Shown here: piece by piece, positions 6,341 to 8,949 of the stretch
Layout of the letters: each line of letters opens with the position of its first letter
Numbering within the stretch: the first letter of the stretch is position 1
DNA from: an uncultured Clostridia bacterium
Lineage (GTDB): Bacteria > Bacillota > Clostridia > TANB77 > CAG-508
Direction of reading: 5' to 3'
Assembly (NCBI GenBank): GCA_949746285.1
Contig: CATJZH010000172.1
Coordinates: 1 to 8,949, forward strand
DNA length: 8,949 nt
Program-made: the position numbers and the translations under genes
Notes under the pieces: generated by a model
Told to the model about the DNA's origin: nothing
Database searches by the model: none
Seen by the model: the letters and a program-made list of their open reading frames with translations, nothing else

Positions 6341-6376
6341 TGTCCAATTGGGGACGTTTGTCCAATTGGGGACGTT
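6341..6376 (+). repeat. Perfect tandem 18-bp duplication within the REP-like element
   Basis: TGTCCAATTGGGGACGTT occurs twice head to tail (6341-6358 and 6359-6376) with no mismatch. The second unit is the 5' part of the REP-like element that continues to 6409. Confidence 0.9.
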
Positions 6377-6409
6377 TGTTAATGGACATTTTTGTCCATT
6401 AACAAACGT
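6372..6409. repeat. REP-like palindromic element, copy A: 17-bp perfect inverted repeat
   Basis: ACGTTTGTTAATGGACA (6372-6388) and its exact reverse complement (6393-6409) flank a TTTT loop. With the preceding TGTCCAATTGGG it forms copy A of the element seen inverted at 4803-4842. It lies upstream of the thyX promoter, between the GerW-family gene and thyX. No gene was found in 6286-6480. Confidence 0.88.
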
Positions 6410-6458
6410 ATGTTGCTACAGACTTAAGTATATTATTTGACAATATTTAACCAAATAA

Positions 6459-6482
6459 AAATGGACATAAATATGTCCATTT
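6459..6482 (-). terminator. Hairpin terminator of the GerW-family gene, built on a related palindrome
   Basis: AAATGGACAT and ATGTCCATTT form a 10-bp perfect inverted repeat (6459-6468 and 6473-6482) overlapping the stop codon at 6481-6483. On the minus strand the stem is followed by TTTTATTT, so it reads as an intrinsic terminator. Its GGACAT/ATGTCC core echoes the neighbouring REP-like element. Confidence 0.6.
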
Positions 6483-7098
6483 ACTCATCATCATCCATAA
6501 AATAATCTTCGTCATCTTTTTCTATTTTACTATCTTGATTATTAGTGTTTTTAGGAACACTTTTAGGCTTTTTATTTTTTTGTTTATTCATTATGGGGCT
6601 CTTAATTTTAGGTTTTTTCTCCTCTGTTTCTTCATAATTAAAAGTAAAATCTGTAGTAGAATTCTCATCATCTTCTTTTTCTTGTTCATTTTCCATAGAT
6701 TTATCAACAATTAAGTTTGCTTTTTCCATTAAATCTGGAACATAGTCCATAAGTTTATCTATTGCTGATGTATGTTCTATTGGAAGAACTTTTATAGAAT
6801 CTTTTGATACTATAACAAATGCAACTGGATTTATAGATATTCCAGCTCCACTTCCTCCTCCAAATGGAAGTCTATACTGTACCTCTTCTTCTTTATCTTT
6901 TTTCTTATACTCATCAATTGTTTCACCTTTAAATTCACTACCACCAGCAGCAAATCCAAAACTTACTTTTGAAATTGGTATTATTACCATTCCATTTTTA
7001 GTTTCTATCGGTTCACCAATTATAGTATTTACATCAACCATATCTTTAATACTATTCATAGCTGTTTCCATAAGAATTTCTATTGGATGTCCACTCAT
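6481..7098 (-). CDS. ytfJ: GerW-family sporulation protein (YtfJ)
   Basis: Residues 1-135 match the GerW/YtfJ family, forespore proteins linked to spore germination in Bacillus. The marks are HPIEILMETAMNSIKDMVDVNTIIGEPIET (4-33, given here in outline), VIIPISKVSFGFAAGGSEF (38-56), the glycine-rich LPFGGGSGAGISINPVAFVIV (77-97) and KVLPIEH (103-109). The family usually ends near residue 130-160; this one continues to 205 with a low-complexity tail that alternates acidic and lysine-rich stretches and ends EDYFMDDDE. It has no signal peptide or membrane helix. AGAGGT precedes the ATG by seven to eight bases. The gene is evidence that the organism forms spores. It lies 102 bp after the TrpB2 gene, probably with its own promoter. 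Confidence 0.9.
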   Translation of the reverse strand: MSGHPIEILMETAMNSIKDMVDVNTIIGEPIETKNGMVIIPISKVSFGFAAGGSEFKGETIDEYKKKDKEEEVQYRLPFGGGSGAGISINPVAFVIVSKDSIKVLPIEHTSAIDKLMDYVPDLMEKANLIVDKSMENEQEKEDDENSTTDFTFNYEETEEKKPKIKSPIMNKQKNKKPKSVPKNTNNQDSKIEKDDEDYFMDDDE

Positions 7099-7124
7099 AT
7101 TTCTTACCTCTTTTCTTAAACTAT

Positions 7125-7154
7125 TTTATAGTATTATTTCCAATTGATATTCAA
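7125..7154 (-). promoter_or_regulatory. Possible promoter of the GerW-family gene
   Basis: The minus strand has TTGAAT (7154-7149), an 18-bp spacer and TATAAA (7130-7125), 26 bp before the start codon. The overlapping TGAATA resembles a forespore sigma-G -35 box, but no CATACTA-like -10 box lies at the right distance, so the sigma factor cannot be decided. Confidence 0.35.
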
Positions 7155-7200
7155 TTATACAATTCTATTACAATAAATTTTTCCAAAAATTTAATTTATT

Positions 7201-8565
7201 TTATATTTTATTTGGAAATGATCTTTCTAACTCTTCATCTGTTGGAATATAATCTTTCATAGTTTTATCTAAATATGATGAGTATGCTGTCATATCAAAA
7301 TAACCTGTACCTGTTAATCCAAACAAAATCGTCTTTTCCTCATATGTTTCTTTACACTTCAAAGCTTCATCAATTGCTGCTTTTATTGCATGAGAAGATT
7401 CTGGTGCTGGAAAAATAGTTTCCTTTTGAGCAAATAAAATTGCAGCTTTAAACACATCAGTTTGTTTAGCCGAAATAGCCTCCATATAACCATCATAATA
7501 TAATTTTGAAATTATTGGTGACATTCCATGATATCTCAATCCTCCTGCATGATCTGCTGAAGGAATAAAATCACAACCTAAAGTATACATTTTCGCAAGT
7601 GGTGTCATTTTTCCTGTATCACAATAGTCATATACATATTTACCACGTGTTAAAGATGGGCATGATGCTGGCTCTACAGCTATAATTCTTGGATTATGTT
7701 TTCCATTTATTTTATCCCTCATAAATGGTGCAATTAATCCTCCTAAATTTGAACCTCCTCCTGCACATCCTATTATAATATCTGGATATTCCTCTAACAA
7801 TTTAAACGCTGTTTCGCATTCTAGACCAATTATAGATTGATGTAATAAGACTTGATTTAATACTGAACCTAAAACATATTTTGAATTAGGAGTTGTTATA
7901 GCTTTTTCTACAGCTTCTGAAATTGCACAGCCTAAGCTTCCTGTTGTATTTGGATTTTCTTTTAAAATTTTTCTCCCAACTTCTGTTGTATTGCTTGGAC
8001 TTGCTATAACATTTGCTCCAAAAGTTCTCATTATATCTTTTCTAAATGGCTTTTGCTCATATGAAGCTTTTACCATATATACAGACAATGGTATATTAAA
8101 ATAACTACAAGCTTCTGATAATGCCGTTCCCCATTGACCAGCTCCTGTTTCTGTTGTAAGATTAGTAATTCCCTCTTGTTTCGCATAATATACTTGAGCT
8201 ATTGCTGAATTTAATTTATGACTTCCTGATGTATTATTTCCCTCAAATTTATAATAAATTTTAGCAGGTGTTTCTAAATATTTTTCTAGATTATATGCAC
8301 GAATTAATGGAGATGGTCTGTATATTCTATACATTTCTTGTACTTCTTTTGGTATGTCTATATACCTTGTTTCATTATCTAGTTCTTGTTTAGCTAATTC
8401 CTTGCAAAATACTGGCAATAAATCTTCTATAGTTGCCTCCTTTTTTGTAATTGGGTTTAACATTGGTTCTGGCAGTTCTTTCATATCTGCTCTTAAATTA
8501 TAATATTGTTTTGGCATTTGATCTTCTGTTAAATATAATCTATATGGATTTTGTTTTTTATTCAT
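7201..8565 (-). CDS. TrpB2-type tryptophan synthase beta chain-like PLP enzyme (orphan)
   Basis: This 454-residue cytoplasmic fold-type II PLP enzyme belongs to the TrpB2/TrpB-related branch, longer than TrpB1 (about 390-400) and with its typical N-terminal block (NPYRLYLTEDQMPKQYYNL). Lys117 in GSHKLNSA would bind PLP. ETGAGQWG (139-146) carries the catalytic Glu in the TrpB2 form with Trp instead of His. GCAGGGSN (266-273) is the phosphate-binding loop, and PAPESSHA (386-393) and GLTGTGYFD (416-424) complete the active site. It would condense indole with serine or phosphoserine to give tryptophan. There is no trpA or other trp gene nearby, so indole salvage or a serine-deaminase activity is possible. 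The start at ATG 8565 is chosen because GAAAGGAAG lies just upstream; the in-frame TTG at 8583 lies before that site. A Trp-codon attenuator precedes the gene. Confidence 0.9.
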   Translation of the reverse strand: MNKKQNPYRLYLTEDQMPKQYYNLRADMKELPEPMLNPITKKEATIEDLLPVFCKELAKQELDNETRYIDIPKEVQEMYRIYRPSPLIRAYNLEKYLETPAKIYYKFEGNNTSGSHKLNSAIAQVYYAKQEGITNLTTETGAGQWGTALSEACSYFNIPLSVYMVKASYEQKPFRKDIMRTFGANVIASPSNTTEVGRKILKENPNTTGSLGCAISEAVEKAITTPNSKYVLGSVLNQVLLHQSIIGLECETAFKLLEEYPDIIIGCAGGGSNLGGLIAPFMRDKINGKHNPRIIAVEPASCPSLTRGKYVYDYCDTGKMTPLAKMYTLGCDFIPSADHAGGLRYHGMSPIISKLYYDGYMEAISAKQTDVFKAAILFAQKETIFPAPESSHAIKAAIDEALKCKETYEEKTILFGLTGTGYFDMTAYSSYLDKTMKDYIPTDEELERSFPNKI

Positions 8566-8579
8566 AATATTTCTTCCTT

Positions 8580-8654
8580 TCAAATTTTATTTTTTTTAAT
8601 TTTTTTACACCAATATAATTTATATTGATATTTAATAAATATTTCTTTTTTCAA
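8580..8654 (-). CDS. Possible 24-codon upstream peptide (TTG start) coupled to the TrpB2 gene
   Basis: A very good Shine-Dalgarno sequence, AGGGGGTGA (8667-8659), has no other gene at the right distance. Five to seven bases downstream, TTG at 8654-8652 opens a 24-codon frame, very rich in lysine, with one Trp codon (codon 15, followed by Cys). Its TGA (8582-8580) overlaps the GAAAGGAAG site of the TrpB2 gene, so terminating ribosomes could reinitiate there. It may be a coupling or second leader peptide. It could also be chance in AT-rich DNA; the ribosome binding site is the main argument. Confidence 0.35.
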   Translation of the reverse strand: MKKEIFIKYQYKLYWCKKIKKNKI

Positions 8655-8674
8655 TATTTCACCCCCTAAACCAA

Positions 8675-8705
8675 AAACAGAAGTATAAACTATATACTCC
8701 TGTTT
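8675..8705 (-). terminator. Second terminator-like hairpin in the TrpB2 leader (arms 5:6)
   Basis: On the minus strand, AAACAGGAGTATA (8705-8693) pairs with TATACTTCTGTTT (8687-8675) around a 5-base loop: 13 pairs, one of them G-U. Part of the U-run falls within the stem, leaving only UUGG after it, so as a terminator it is weaker than the upstream one. Its arms are related in sequence to arms 3 and 4. Confidence 0.55.
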
Positions 8706-8723
8706 CCATATCTTTAACTATAT

Positions 8724-8764
8724 AAAAAACACAAGTATAAGTAATTTTATCACCTATACTTGTG
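8724..8764 (-). terminator. Attenuator terminator upstream of the TrpB2 gene (arms 3:4)
   Basis: On the minus strand, CACAAGTATAGGTGA (8764-8750) pairs with TTACTTATACTTGTG (8744-8730) around a UAAAA loop, a 15-bp stem with two G-U pairs, immediately followed by six U (8729-8724). It is a strong intrinsic terminator lying 158 bases before the TrpB2 start, so reading through it must be regulated. Confidence 0.85.
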
Positions 8765-8830
8765 CTATTTTTATAATAAATTTTATAGCATAATCAATTA
8801 GTATGGGTGATTTTTAGTTTTTCCCATACT
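8749..8830 (-). promoter_or_regulatory. Alternative RNA arms 1, 2 and 3 of a tryptophan attenuator
   Basis: Arm 1 (AGTATGGG, 8830-8823) pairs perfectly with arm 2 (CCCATACT, 8807-8800). The longer arm 2 (ATCACCCATACT, 8811-8800) can instead pair with arm 3 (AGTATAGGTGAT, 8760-8749) at 11 of 12 positions, which would break the 3:4 terminator. Arm 1 contains the second Trp codon of the leader peptide and arm 2 is covered by its last codons. A ribosome stalled at Trp codons frees arm 2 (readthrough); one reaching the stop masks it (termination). Confidence 0.75.
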
Positions 8831-8871
8831 TTTTGCCAATTATTTAATTTTAAATTAGCATTATCAATCAT
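8794..8871 (-). CDS. Tryptophan-rich leader peptide (25 residues)
   Basis: The frame runs from ATG 8871-8869 to TGA 8796-8794. It begins MIDNANLKL and has the segment NNWQKVWEKL, with Trp at codons 12 (8838-8836) and 16 (8826-8824). GGAG lies six bases before the ATG, and a consensus promoter lies just upstream, so it is the first thing translated on the TrpB2 transcript. The peptide has no fold of its own; its role would be to let the ribosome report tryptophan-tRNA supply by stalling over arm 1 of the attenuator. Two Trp codons in 25 is well above the usual share of about one per hundred and equals the number in the enterobacterial trp leader, although they are three codons apart and not adjacent. 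Not previously recognised by me as a named family. Confidence 0.7.
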   Translation of the reverse strand: MIDNANLKLNNWQKVWEKLKITHTN

Positions 8872-8903
8872 AGCTTTCTCCAATTTGATTTTTTATAATA
8901 TAT

Positions 8904-8932
8904 ATTTTAGACTTACTTTAAACTTTTGTCAA
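8904..8932 (-). promoter_or_regulatory. Consensus sigma-A promoter of the TrpB2 transcript
   Basis: TTGACA (8932-8927, perfect) and TAAAAT (8909-8904) are separated by exactly 17 bp. Transcription should begin near 8897, about 25 nt before the leader-peptide ATG. The strength of this promoter fits a gene controlled by termination. Bases 8933-8949 show nothing further. Confidence 0.85.
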
Positions 8933-8949
8933 GAAAAATTATTTATTTA

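Noticed and set aside
6341..6409. CRISPR array
   Set aside because: Only two directly abutting 18-bp units without spacers; better explained as a REP-like element with a tandem duplication.
7174..7193. Terminator of the TrpB2 gene (TAAATTTTT/AAAAATTTA)
   Set aside because: The 9-bp stem is A-T only with a 2-base loop; such repeats arise by chance in DNA this AT-rich.
8566..8583. TTG start at 8583 for the TrpB2 gene
   Set aside because: It lies before GAAAGGAAG, which is the proper ribosome binding site of ATG 8565.
8611..8642. AT-rich inverted repeats CAATATA/TATATTG and ATATTTA/TAAATAT before the TrpB2 gene
   Set aside because: Short, weak and A-T rich; no partner or position that gives them a clear role.
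8566..8949. T-box riboswitch in the TrpB2 leader
   Set aside because: No T-box consensus (TGGNACCGCG type) or stem-I pattern is visible on the minus strand, and the leader-peptide model explains the hairpins better.

Overview
The window reads as chromosomal DNA of a very AT-rich, spore-forming member of the Firmicutes, most likely a clostridial lineage. The evidence is strong AGGAGG-type ribosome binding sites, AT-biased codons, sigma-A-type promoters, a GerW/YtfJ sporulation gene, a Fe-S-clade aldo/keto reductase, ThyX-type thymidylate synthesis and an orphan TrpB2-type enzyme. No transposase, phage gene or CRISPR array is present. All assignments come from reading the sequence; no database search was run.

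Layout. Bases 1-908 (minus) hold a MerR regulator followed by an aldo/keto reductase that runs off the left edge. Their promoter has the 19-bp spacer and central dyad typical of MerR control. Bases 931-2202 (minus) hold a coupled pair: a degenerate CYTH-fold protein and an uninterrupted pentapeptide-repeat protein. Bases 2259-3623 (plus) hold a soluble DUF3298-type protein and a PnuC-family vitamin transporter, followed by tRNA-Asn(GUU) with its own promoter and terminator. Bases 3873-8932 (minus) hold, in order of transcription, an orphan TrpB2 enzyme, a GerW-family protein, a double-length ThyX protein and a PHP phosphoesterase.

The most notable system is the 366-bp stretch upstream of the TrpB2 gene (8584-8949). 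It contains a consensus promoter, a 25-codon leader peptide with two Trp codons, and alternately pairing RNA arms: a 1:2 hairpin over the Trp codons, a 12-bp 2:3 antiterminator with one mismatch, and a 15-bp 3:4 terminator with a U-run. This is the logic of a classical ribosome-mediated tryptophan attenuator, placed on an orphan TrpB-like gene in a Firmicute, where T-box or TRAP control would be more usual. A second terminator-like hairpin and a second small reading frame lie between the attenuator and the gene.

The second region of interest is around thyX. The protein looks like two ThyX domains fused in tandem, each keeping a different half of the ThyX signature. The gene is flanked by inverted copies of a REP-like palindromic element (core GGGGACGTTTGTT plus GGACATTTTTGTCC), one copy carrying a perfect 18-bp tandem duplication.
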